Shown: piece after piece, positions 29,523 to 36,547 of the stretch
Numbering within the stretch: the first letter of the stretch is position 1
Layout of the letters: the number at the start of each line of letters is the position of its first letter
NCBI RefSeq assembly: GCF_040834005.1
Contig: NZ_CP162129.1
Span: forward strand, 911,501 to 975,500
Length of the DNA: 64,000 bases
From: Paenibacillus sp. PL2-23
GTDB taxonomy: Bacteria; Bacillota; Bacilli; Paenibacillales; Paenibacillaceae
Direction of reading: 5' to 3'
Translations under genes and position numbers: made by a program
Notes under the pieces: generated by a model
What the model was told of the DNA's origin: nothing
Databases searched by the model: none
Seen by the model: only the letters and a program-made list of their open reading frames with translations

Positions 29523-30362
29523 ATGTTTTTTCACATCAAGGAAACGCAGTACCATACGAAGCCGGATAAGCCCGACGCGTTATACGCGAAAAAGCTGCAA
29601 GAGGTGCTGGGCGGTCAGTTCGGCGAGATCAGTGTAATGATGCAATACCTGTTCCAAGGCTGGAACTGCCGTGCGGAGGCGAAATATAAAGACATGCTTC
29701 TGGACATCGGCACAGAGGAGATTGGTCATGTGGAAATGCTCGCGACCATGATCGCAAGACTTCTTGAGGGAGCTCCCGTCGACCAACTGGAGAAGGCAGC
29801 CCAGGATCCCGTCATCCATGCGGTGCTGGGGGGCATGAACCCGCAGCATGTGATTGTATCCGGCTTAGGCGCAATGCCTGCTGACAGCGTAGGTTATCCT
29901 TGGAGCGCGCGTTATATGATTGCAAGCGGCAATTTGCTTGCCGATTTCCGCGCGAATCTGAATGCGGAATCCCAAGGGCGTCTGCAGGTTGTTCGATTAT
30001 ACGAGCAGACGACGGATCGCGGTGTAAGAGATATGTTATCCTTCCTGATTGCGAGGGATACGATGCATCAGAATCAATGGATGGCGGCGATCGAGGAAAT
30101 CGAGCAGAATCAGAAGCCGATTGTTCCGTCTTCGTTCCCACAGCATCTGGAGCGTCAGGACGTATCATACAAATTTATGGATTTCTCCAAGGGACAGGAG
30201 AGCAGCCAGGGACGTTGGGCAAGCGGCGCATCGATGGACGGCCAAGGCCAGTTCGAATATGTCGCAGAGCCTAAGGCAATGGGCGACGCTCCAGAGCTGG
30301 CCGCTCCTCCTGCGTTTGTGCATTCCGCGCCGGCTATGGAGCCCGTCTTAGCTAACCAGTAA
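29523..30362 (+). CDS. Manganese catalase (CotJC-like)
   Basis: A 279-residue four-helix dimanganese protein. ATG 29523 follows AGGAGGTCGG at good spacing; the frame extends to 29502. The first metal cluster is Glu35 plus Glu66 and His69 (GTEEIGHVEM); the second is in NAESQGR and ARDTMHQNQW. It disproportionates hydrogen peroxide. Homologues in Bacillus include the spore coat protein CotJC and YdbD/YjqC. The Gln/Pro/Ala-rich C-terminal tail (from about residue 225) is typical of the soluble enzymes. The DUF2512-like gene starts 19 bases on, so the two are probably one operon. Confidence 0.9.
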   Translation: MFFHIKETQYHTKPDKPDALYAKKLQEVLGGQFGEISVMMQYLFQGWNCRAEAKYKDMLLDIGTEEIGHVEMLATMIARLLEGAPVDQLEKAAQDPVIHAVLGGMNPQHVIVSGLGAMPADSVGYPWSARYMIASGNLLADFRANLNAESQGRLQVVRLYEQTTDRGVRDMLSFLIARDTMHQNQWMAAIEEIEQNQKPIVPSSFPQHLERQDVSYKFMDFSKGQESSQGRWASGASMDGQGQFEYVAEPKAMGDAPELAAPPAFVHSAPAMEPVLANQ

Positions 30363-30381
30363 GGATAAGGGAGGACGTTCC

Positions 30382-30717
30382 ATGCTGAAGTTTCTGTTGA
30401 AATTCCTTGTGAACGGCTTGATTGTGGCCACCTATCTCTATTATTACACAGAAATATCCTATTGGAGCGCGGTTGTTGTCGCCACGGGCCTGGTGGTGCT
30501 GGCTTATCTCATTGGAGATCAGATCATCCTTCGTGCTACGAATAATGCATTCGCGACGGTGTGTGATGTTGTGCTTGCAGCGGGTTATCTTGGCCTCCTC
30601 TCCTACTTGTATGATTGGAGTCTGTCGCTCGGAGAGACGGTTATGATCGCGCTCACGCTAGGATTAGCGGAATGGCTTATGCATCGGTTCCTGTTTCAAG
30701 AGGAGATACGTGTATAA
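30382..30717 (+). CDS. Small integral membrane protein, DUF2512/YndM-like
   Basis: A 111-residue protein made of four hydrophobic helices with short loops; the ending LAEWLMHRFLFQEEIRV is typical of the YndM/DUF2512 group. Function is unknown. GGGAGGACG precedes the ATG. It is linked to the Mn catalase gene upstream and ends at a strong terminator. Confidence 0.75.
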   Translation: MLKFLLKFLVNGLIVATYLYYYTEISYWSAVVVATGLVVLAYLIGDQIILRATNNAFATVCDVVLAAGYLGLLSYLYDWSLSLGETVMIALTLGLAEWLMHRFLFQEEIRV

Positions 30718-30736
30718 CACCACGGGCAAAACAAAC

Positions 30737-30787
30737 AAAGGGCGTCCAGCCAGGCTGCCATAAGCACCTGGGGACGCCCTTTTTTTG
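30737..30787 (+). terminator. Intrinsic terminator
   Basis: Arms AAAGGGCGTCC (30737-30747) and GGACGCCCT (30772-30780) followed by seven T; an inner CCAG/CTGG pairing is also possible. It serves the plus-strand operon; the convergent gene ends just beyond. Confidence 0.9.
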
Positions 30788-30796
30788 TGTGTCACC

Positions 30797-31402
30797 TTAT
30801 TGCGCTTCGGGCCAATAAGGCTTTGCCGCTGCAAGCGTATGCTCGAACAAGGAGCGGAGCTCAATGTCTTGAAGCTTCTCCAGCAGAGGGCGAAGCTCGT
30901 TCGACGCGTGGCGCTCCTGCCAGACGATGAGGTCGACGAACGCTGAAGGCTCCCAGCCACTCTCGGATTGGAAGGATAAGAGCGTTCCTCTTACATCGGG
31001 ATCCGTGACGGCACTCATTGCTTGTTGCGCCGCTGCGCCCCCAAGCCACTCTGCCACCCGTGTTTGTGTCAGCTTCATGGCAGGATGATGCCCTGCTTGT
31101 CGGAACCAATATTTCGAATTGTAGAAATCGCCTTCCATACGGTGCATAATACCGTGCCAGTAAGCGCCGGTCGCGTCATGCTCGATTTCCTGCGCGAATG
31201 CGTGTGAGCGGTCCAGGCTGTCGTTCCGCAGATGAAGTCCGGCCATCAAAGCAATAACCGTCGTCTCCGCAGGGAACCCATCCTGCGTGAGAGCTGCGAT
31301 TCGCGAATCAAGCGCCTCGTCCCATATACGCTTCGGCAGCAATGGAGACACGGTCTCACGGCCATCCAAGCTATTCATGATTGCAAGTAATTCCTGCTTC
31401 AT
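30797..31402 (-). CDS. Conserved hypothetical protein
   Basis: A 201-residue soluble protein, mainly helical, that I cannot assign. A His/Trp-rich segment (DATGAYWHGIMHRMEGDFYN followed by SKYWFRQAGHHP) recalls proteins that act on sugar or sulfur compounds, but no catalytic motif is clear. Its ribosome site GGGGGAGGTC lies within one arm of a perfect 10-bp inverted repeat (31412-31421 with 31461-31470), so translation could be controlled by folding of the leader. It follows the nitrate transporter gene on the same strand, 80 bases away. Confidence 0.6.
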   Translation of the reverse strand: MKQELLAIMNSLDGRETVSPLLPKRIWDEALDSRIAALTQDGFPAETTVIALMAGLHLRNDSLDRSHAFAQEIEHDATGAYWHGIMHRMEGDFYNSKYWFRQAGHHPAMKLTQTRVAEWLGGAAAQQAMSAVTDPDVRGTLLSFQSESGWEPSAFVDLIVWQERHASNELRPLLEKLQDIELRSLFEHTLAAAKPYWPEAQ

Positions 31403-31411
31403 ACAACAAAC

Positions 31412-31470
31412 GACCTCCCCCAGTTCTTATACCCCAAGTGTACCATACGCCTGGGAAGAAGGGGGAGGTC
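31412..31470 (-). promoter_or_regulatory. Inverted repeat occluding a ribosome site, or weak terminator
   Basis: Perfect 10-bp arms GACCTCCCCC and GGGGGAGGTC enclose 39 bases. On the minus strand the downstream arm is the ribosome site of the gene starting at 31402. No T run follows, so it is not a standard terminator for the transporter gene. Confidence 0.55.
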
Positions 31471-31482
31471 ACGGAACTTAAC

Positions 31483-32721
31483 TTAGATCTGAACGCCAGT
31501 ATCGGCGGCTGGCTCCAGGCGCGCCTTGCCGCCTTTGTCCAGCCACTTGTTGCGCCAGCTGAGTTGAGCAACCGCCAGAAGCACGAGCGCGGCAAGCGCA
31601 ACTGCGCTAAGCACGAGGAAGCCTGGCGTATACGAGCCAGTGGATTGGTACAGACGGCCCAGCACCAGCGGCAAAGCGTAGCCGCCGAGACCGCCGGCTG
31701 CGCCGACGATGCCGGTCAACAGGCCGATCTCGCTGCCGAAGCGTTGAGGCACGAGCTGGAATACGGCGCCGTTGCCCATGCCAAGGCACATCATGGCGAC
31801 GAACAGCAGCGTGATAACAACAGGCAGAGCCGGCAGGGAAGCCACAGACGCCAGCATAATGCCAGCTCCTCCGTACAGGAATAAGAGCATGCGTGTTCCG
31901 CCGAGCTTATCGGACAGATAGCCGCCGACCGGACGGAAGAAGCTGCCCGCGATAACGGCTGTAGTCGTGAAGTCCGCCGCGCGAACGGGCTCCAGGCCAT
32001 ATTGTGTATTGAAGAAAATCGTCAGATAGTTGGACAAGCCAACGAAGAAGCCGAAGGTGACGCAGTAGAAAGCACAGAAGATCCAAGTGTCGCGCTGCTT
32101 GAAGGCATTGCCGTATTGAGCAAGCGTTCTTGGAGCGGGACGATTCGGGCTGTTTTTGGCGAAGATGGTGAAAAAGATGAAAACAGCGATGATCGGAATG
32201 AGTGCCAGGCCGAACACGACCTCCCAGCTGCCAAAATGCTGAGCAATACGGTTAGCGAACAGCGTCGTAATAACCGTACCGCTGTTCCCTGCGCCGGCGA
32301 TCCCCATCGCAAGGCCTTGATGCTCCTTGGAATACCACTGGCTGGCGAGCGGCAGAGCTGCGGCGAAGGAAGCGCCGGCGACGCCGAGCAGCAAAGCTAC
32401 AATATAAAGCTGATCCAGCGATTGCACGAATTGCCAGCCCATCACAAGCGGGATAATGGTAACCAGCATGCCGATTTGCGCCGTTCTTTTGGGACCGATA
32501 TAGTCTGTCAGGTAGCCCAGCACCAGGCGCAGAATCGAGCCGCCCAGAATCGGCAGCGCCACCAGGTTGGCCTTCTCCACAGGAGTCATCGGATAGTCCT
32601 GCGCAATAATAACGGCAAGAGGTCCAATCAGCACCCAGATCATAAAGCTGATATCAAAATACAGGAACGAGCTCAATAAGGTTGGTCGGTGACCGCTTTG
32701 CCAAAAACTTTTTCTGTCCAT
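31483..32721 (-). CDS. narK: Nitrate/nitrite transporter, NarK/NasA-type MFS protein
   Basis: A 12-helix major facilitator of the nitrate/nitrite porter family, about 412 residues. Family blocks: GSILRLVLGYLTDYIGPKR after helix 2, GIAGAGNSGTVITTLFANRI (nitrate signature 1) and GNGAVFQLVPQRF with GAAGGLGGYALPL (signature 2). ATG 32721 is six bases closer than the first in-frame ATG (32727) and gives proper spacing to AAGGGAGAG. It diverges from moeA-nasBC, so it should import nitrate for assimilation. Its leader holds a consensus promoter, two hexaloop hairpins and a terminator (32763-32899), indicating control by antitermination. Confidence 0.92.
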   Translation of the reverse strand: MDRKSFWQSGHRPTLLSSFLYFDISFMIWVLIGPLAVIIAQDYPMTPVEKANLVALPILGGSILRLVLGYLTDYIGPKRTAQIGMLVTIIPLVMGWQFVQSLDQLYIVALLLGVAGASFAAALPLASQWYSKEHQGLAMGIAGAGNSGTVITTLFANRIAQHFGSWEVVFGLALIPIIAVFIFFTIFAKNSPNRPAPRTLAQYGNAFKQRDTWIFCAFYCVTFGFFVGLSNYLTIFFNTQYGLEPVRAADFTTTAVIAGSFFRPVGGYLSDKLGGTRMLLFLYGGAGIMLASVASLPALPVVITLLFVAMMCLGMGNGAVFQLVPQRFGSEIGLLTGIVGAAGGLGGYALPLVLGRLYQSTGSYTPGFLVLSAVALAALVLLAVAQLSWRNKWLDKGGKARLEPAADTGVQI

Positions 32722-32762
32722 CTCCATCTCTCCCTTTTCTACTGTTTCTAGTGTATCAATAA

Positions 32763-32802
32763 AAGCCGCATTTCACCCAAGTGATTGGGGAAAATGCGGC
32801 TT
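32763..32802 (-). terminator. Leader terminator (attenuator) upstream of narK
   Basis: Perfect 11-bp arms AAGCCGCATTT/AAATGCGGCTT (32763-32773, 32792-32802) extended by an inner CCCAA/TTGGG pair, with TTTTATT following on the minus strand. It lies between the narK promoter and the narK start, so transcription must pass it for expression. Confidence 0.88.
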
Positions 32803-32831
32803 CGTTGCCGGTGGCTCACAGCCTTGTGCGC
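32797..32831 (-). promoter_or_regulatory. Candidate ANTAR-protein antitermination site in the narK leader
   Basis: Two adjacent hairpins on the minus strand. P1 (32814-32831): GCGCAC and GTGAGC arms (one G-A mismatch) around hexaloop AAGGCT. P2 (32797-32810): CGGC and GCCG arms around hexaloop AACGAA. Both loops have A at position 1 and G at position 4, the recognition signature of ANTAR regulators (NasR, EutV). The 3' arm of P2 overlaps the first arm of the terminator, so P2 and terminator exclude each other. Confidence 0.72.
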
Positions 32832-32870
32832 CTTGTTATAGTGGAGCACGATGTTGTGCTCTCAACACGA

Positions 32871-32899
32871 ATTATAGAATGACGGAAGAATCATGTCAA
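32871..32899 (-). promoter_or_regulatory. Consensus sigma-A promoter for narK
   Basis: On the minus strand TTGACA (32894-32899), 17-base spacer, TATAAT (32871-32876): a perfect consensus. Such a strong promoter in front of a terminator fits control after initiation. Confidence 0.88.
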
Positions 32900-32954
32900 T
32901 ATACCTTACACAATAAGTTTCATAAATTTCCACCATCTTTTTATGTTATAAATA

Positions 32955-32983
32955 TTGACACGATCACACTCATGCACTACTCT
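32955..32983 (+). promoter_or_regulatory. Sigma-A promoter for moeA-nasBC
   Basis: TTGACA at 32955-32960, 17-base spacer, TACTCT at 32978-32983. Back-to-back with the narK promoter; the two -35 boxes are 55 bases apart across an AT-rich stretch. Confidence 0.7.
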
Positions 32984-33001
32984 AATTTTATAAAGAGAGC
33001 G

Positions 33002-33037
33002 GCACAATGGGGTGCAGTGCTCGACGGCGACGATGCC
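33002..33037 (+). promoter_or_regulatory. Candidate ANTAR-protein antitermination site in the moeA-nasBC leader
   Basis: P1 (33002-33015): GCAC and GTGC arms around hexaloop AATGGG, with A1 and G4 as ANTAR proteins require. P2 (33026-33037): GGC and GCC arms around hexaloop GACGAT, with G4 but G instead of A at position 1. The flanking CGGC-N6-GCC matches P2 of the narK leader. The 3' arm of P2 is the start of the terminator stem. Confidence 0.6.
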
Positions 33038-33070
33038 TTTTCTCGAAACGATGTTCGAGAAAGGGCTTTT
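33035..33070 (+). terminator. Leader terminator (attenuator) upstream of moeA
   Basis: Thirteen-pair stem: 33035-33047 with 33054-33066, one G-U pair, loop ACGATG, followed by TTTT. It stands between the promoter and the moeA ribosome site (GGAGGGGG). Confidence 0.88.
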
Positions 33071-33122
33071 CATGCTTATTTTCACCATACCATGTTAAGT
33101 ATCGGAATAAGGAGGGGGCCAT

Positions 33123-34391
33123 ATGACGGCTGTGCTTGCAGCTGATTTGTTACATGCTTCTGTCGCCAAGGCCGTTTCCTTGCTGGTTAACCATATCGAA
33201 GCTCCGGCCGCCGAGGAGGTGCCGATCTGGGACGCTGGCGGAAGAGTGCTGGCCGCCGATGTTAAAAGCCCGATCTCGGTGCCGCCATTCCGGAGATCTG
33301 CCATGGACGGCTACGCTGTTCGTTGGTCTGCTGTCTCGGGAGCCTCGCCGGAAGCGCCGGTGCGCCTCGATATTATAGGAGAGGTACGATCGGGCGACCG
33401 CTCAGAGCAAACGTTCCAAGGGGAAGAGAGCTATGGTGCTGTCCGTATTTTTACCGGGGCGCCTGTCCCTGATGGTTATGATTGTATTATTATTCAAGAG
33501 ATGGCGCCTGTGTCGAAAAGTGTCCGGGGCAAGCCCTGTATCCGCGTAGACCGACCGCCTGCCCGCGGCCAGCATATCGCTGAACGAGGGGAAGACATTC
33601 CCGAAGGGTTAACCGTTCTCTATCGCGGGACCGCCATAAGGGCCAAGGAAATAGCTATTCTGGCTTCATTAGGAGTGCACGCCATTCCCGTATACCGGAA
33701 GCCGGTCATTGCGGTTATTCCCATTGGCGACGAGCTGATACTGCCGGGCGAGCCGCTTGCGCGTGGAGGCATCTACGATGCCAACGGGTTTATGGTGGGC
33801 GCGAGGCTGCTGGAGCTGGGCGCGGTGCCGCTGCAGCGGAGTCCGGTGCCGGACAGCTTGCTGGCGATTCAGGCGGAGATGAGGCGAGCCTTGGCGGAGG
33901 CAGATGCCGTGATTACAATTGGCGGCGTGTCAGTAGGGGATTACGATTACGTCAGAAGGGCGGCGGAGGAGACAGGAGCCAAGCCGCTGTTCACCAAGGT
34001 GCTGATGCGTCCAGGGACGCCGACGTCTGCTTATGCAGCTGACGGTAAAGTCATGATCTGCCTGTCAGGTAATCCCTCCGCTTGCTTTACGGGGCTTGAG
34101 CTGCTTGTTCGTTCGGCCGTGCTTAAGGCGTCGGGAAGAACGGAATATGGCGCGGAATGGTTGGATGGCAGATTATCTGACGCGGTAATGAAGCCATGCC
34201 CATATTCTAGATTCGCAAGGGCGTTCGCTTACCGCGATAACAGGGAGTGGGTCGTTGAACCCCTTCATCACGATAAGTCCGGCAACGTAGCGGCGTTCGC
34301 AAGAGCGAATGCGCTGGTCTGTATCCCGGCAGGAGGCGGCGGAGCCGCTTCAGGCCAGGAGGTACGTTTCCTCACGATAGGCAAATCGTAA
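33123..34391 (+). CDS. moeA: Molybdopterin molybdenumtransferase MoeA
   Basis: A 422-residue enzyme that inserts molybdate into adenylylated molybdopterin. Recognisable MoeA blocks: PPFRRSAMDGYAVR, RIFTGAPVPDGYDCIIIQE, a RGEDI-like element (ERGEDIPEG), PIGDELILPGEPL, and GGVSVGDYDYVR followed by FTKVLMRPGTPT and LSGNPSACFTGLE. It is first in an operon with the nitrate reductase genes, whose catalytic subunit needs molybdenum cofactor, so supply and demand are co-regulated. ATAAGGAGGGGG gives an excellent ribosome site. Expression passes through the leader terminator described above. Confidence 0.95.
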   Translation: MTAVLAADLLHASVAKAVSLLVNHIEAPAAEEVPIWDAGGRVLAADVKSPISVPPFRRSAMDGYAVRWSAVSGASPEAPVRLDIIGEVRSGDRSEQTFQGEESYGAVRIFTGAPVPDGYDCIIIQEMAPVSKSVRGKPCIRVDRPPARGQHIAERGEDIPEGLTVLYRGTAIRAKEIAILASLGVHAIPVYRKPVIAVIPIGDELILPGEPLARGGIYDANGFMVGARLLELGAVPLQRSPVPDSLLAIQAEMRRALAEADAVITIGGVSVGDYDYVRRAAEETGAKPLFTKVLMRPGTPTSAYAADGKVMICLSGNPSACFTGLELLVRSAVLKASGRTEYGAEWLDGRLSDAVMKPCPYSRFARAFAYRDNREWVVEPLHHDKSGNVAAFARANALVCIPAGGGGAASGQEVRFLTIGKS

Positions 34392-34409
34392 GAGTGGATG
34401 TGAGCATAG

Positions 34410-36527
34410 ATGAACAAACCGAGATTGGTTGTAGTTGGCAATGGCATGGCCGGCGTTCGCTGCGTTGAAGAGATATTGAAGCTGGAGCCAGACCGGTTCC
34501 AGATTACGATTTTTGGCAGCGAGCCCAGGCCTAATTATAATCGCATCTTGTTGTCCAAGGTGCTGCAGGGCAATTCGGCAATGGATGAAATTATGATTAA
34601 CGATTGGTCTTGGTATGATGAGAACGGCATTCGGCTGTACACGGGCGAGACTGTCGTCAAGCTGGATTCCGCGAGAAAGCTGGTAGAGACGAAGTCAGGC
34701 ATTCGCGTCGAATACGATATTTTAATACTGGCGACAGGCTCCTCCCCCTTCCTACCGCCGATTGACGGCGTGAAGAAGCCCGGCGTGATCGCGTTCCGGA
34801 ATATGGACGATTGCCGCATTATGATGGAGCACGCGGAGAAATACCGCAAGGCTGCCGTAATCGGCGGCGGCTTGCTGGGTCTTGAGGCGGCGCGCGGGCT
34901 GTTGAACCTCGGCATGGAGACGGATGTTATTCATAATGCGCCTTACTTGATGAATCGCCAGCTGGATTACCTCTCGGCGGAGCTGCTGCGCAAGGAGCTG
35001 GAGGCCCAGGGCATGCGATTCTGGCTGAACGCGAATACCGAGAGCATTACAGGACGAAGCCGCGCCAAGGGCATTCGCTTCGCCAGCGGGACGTCAATCG
35101 ACGTGGATCTTGTCATTGTTGCGGTTGGCATTATTCCAAACGTGGAGCTGGCCAAAAGCGGCGGCATCCGAACCAATCGGGCGATTGTCGTAGATGATTA
35201 CATGCGAACCAGCGTGCCAGATATATATGCGGTTGGCGAATGCGCGGAGCATCGCGGCATCGCGTACGGACTGGTTGCGCCGCTTTACGAGCAGGGCAAG
35301 GTACTGGCGCAGCTGCTATGCCGTCCTGATGAGGAGTGCCAGCCGTATACGGGCTCTGTCCCGTCGGCGCAGCTGAAGGTATCCGGCGTGGAGATGTTCT
35401 CGGTGGGCGAAATTCAAGAGCAGGTTGCGGGAACGGCGCTGCAGATTTTCGACGGGGTGAAGGGCACCTACAAGAAAGTAACGATGATGGACGGTGCGGT
35501 ATGCGGTGCGATTCTGTACGGCGACACCTCGGAGTCGAACGCGCTGCTTAAGCTTGTGAAGGAGAACGCCCCGGTGTCTGCGTTGGCTGCAGCCGCAGCA
35601 CAGTCAGGTTCGGAAGGCCAAGACGAGCGCATTGCGGCGATGCCGGATAAGGAAACGGTGTGCGCGTGCAATGCCGTCTCCAAGGGCGCGATTATGTGCT
35701 GCGTGATCCAGGATGGCTTGGACACGGCGCAGCAGGTGAAGGAGAAGACCAAGGCGTCCGGCTCCTGCGGCGGCTGCAAATCGATGGTCGAGGCCATCGT
35801 CAGCTACGCCAAGCGGAAGGGCAGCCTGGATTCCGCCGCGGCCGCTCCGATCTGCGCGTGTACGGACTGCTCGCATGAACGCGCGAAGGAAGCTATTGTT
35901 CAGGGGACATACGGAAGTGTGTCGCAGATTATGGCGTCGCTCGGCTGGAAGCGTCCGGCGGGATGCGACACCTGCGTGCCGGCTCTCCAGTATTACCTTG
36001 CTCTCAAGACCGGAGACGTCACCCAAGCGGCGGAAGGCCAACCGGGGGCCAAAGCCTACATCGGCTTATCCGTTACTGTCGCAGACGAAGGAGACGACAA
36101 GCTGCTGCGTCCTTATTCTGCCCGCGCAATGGGAGGCGAGCTGAGCGGGCTTAGTCGCAAGCTTGCGTTCCCGACCAAGCTCAAAGCGGTTGTTGCTTCA
36201 GGCCTGCATCAAGCCGCGGGCGTGCTTGTGCACGATATTGGCATCACGGCTACTCCGGCGGGATGGCAGATTTTTATCGCGGGACATGCGGAGAATCCGG
36301 TGAAGCAAGGGCAGCTGCTGGGCTTGACGGAGGCCTACGGCGAAGCGCTGGAGCTGGCAGCGGCGTGCCTGCAGCTTTATAGAGAGAATGCGGAATTCCA
36401 GGAGCCGCTGTGGAAGTGGGTAGAGAGAGAAGGCTTGGTGGAGCTTCGGGAAACGCTGTACGACAGTGATTATCGGATGTCGCTGTTTGCTTCGTTCCAC
36501 ACGGTGGAGCAAGAAGCTTTGGCATGA
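34410..36527 (+). CDS. nasB: Assimilatory nitrate reductase electron-transfer subunit NasB
   Basis: A 705-residue flavoprotein. The N-terminal 390 residues are an FAD/NAD(P)H oxidoreductase of the NirB/NasB type (VVGNGMAGVRCVEEIL; GGGLLGLEAARGLL; VGECAEHRGIAYGL). Two BFD-like [2Fe-2S] domains follow (CACNA...CGGCKS and CACTDC...GCDTC). The C-terminal part resembles the ferredoxin-like half domain of nitrite/sulfite reductases, with a late WKWVEREGLVELRETLY block. The cysteine set for sirohaem/4Fe-4S binding is absent, so this is not a nitrite reductase but should pass electrons from NAD(P)H to NasC. It starts 19 bases after moeA and ends 20 bases before nasC. Confidence 0.82.
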   Translation: MNKPRLVVVGNGMAGVRCVEEILKLEPDRFQITIFGSEPRPNYNRILLSKVLQGNSAMDEIMINDWSWYDENGIRLYTGETVVKLDSARKLVETKSGIRVEYDILILATGSSPFLPPIDGVKKPGVIAFRNMDDCRIMMEHAEKYRKAAVIGGGLLGLEAARGLLNLGMETDVIHNAPYLMNRQLDYLSAELLRKELEAQGMRFWLNANTESITGRSRAKGIRFASGTSIDVDLVIVAVGIIPNVELAKSGGIRTNRAIVVDDYMRTSVPDIYAVGECAEHRGIAYGLVAPLYEQGKVLAQLLCRPDEECQPYTGSVPSAQLKVSGVEMFSVGEIQEQVAGTALQIFDGVKGTYKKVTMMDGAVCGAILYGDTSESNALLKLVKENAPVSALAAAAAQSGSEGQDERIAAMPDKETVCACNAVSKGAIMCCVIQDGLDTAQQVKEKTKASGSCGGCKSMVEAIVSYAKRKGSLDSAAAAPICACTDCSHERAKEAIVQGTYGSVSQIMASLGWKRPAGCDTCVPALQYYLALKTGDVTQAAEGQPGAKAYIGLSVTVADEGDDKLLRPYSARAMGGELSGLSRKLAFPTKLKAVVASGLHQAAGVLVHDIGITATPAGWQIFIAGHAENPVKQGQLLGLTEAYGEALELAAACLQLYRENAEFQEPLWKWVEREGLVELRETLYDSDYRMSLFASFHTVEQEALA

Positions 36528-36547
36528 GACAGGGAGGGGGAGAAACC

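Noticed and set aside
32852-32867. TGTTG-AGAGCA-CAACA hairpin with A1/G4 hexaloop as P1 of the narK leader
   Set aside because: It begins only a few bases after the -10 box, so most of its first arm would not be transcribed; the hairpin at 32814-32831 next to P2 fits better.
34410-36527. NirB-type sirohaem nitrite reductase
   Set aside because: The flavin and BFD-like domains match, but the cysteines for sirohaem/4Fe-4S are absent; NasB fits the length and the adjacent nasC.
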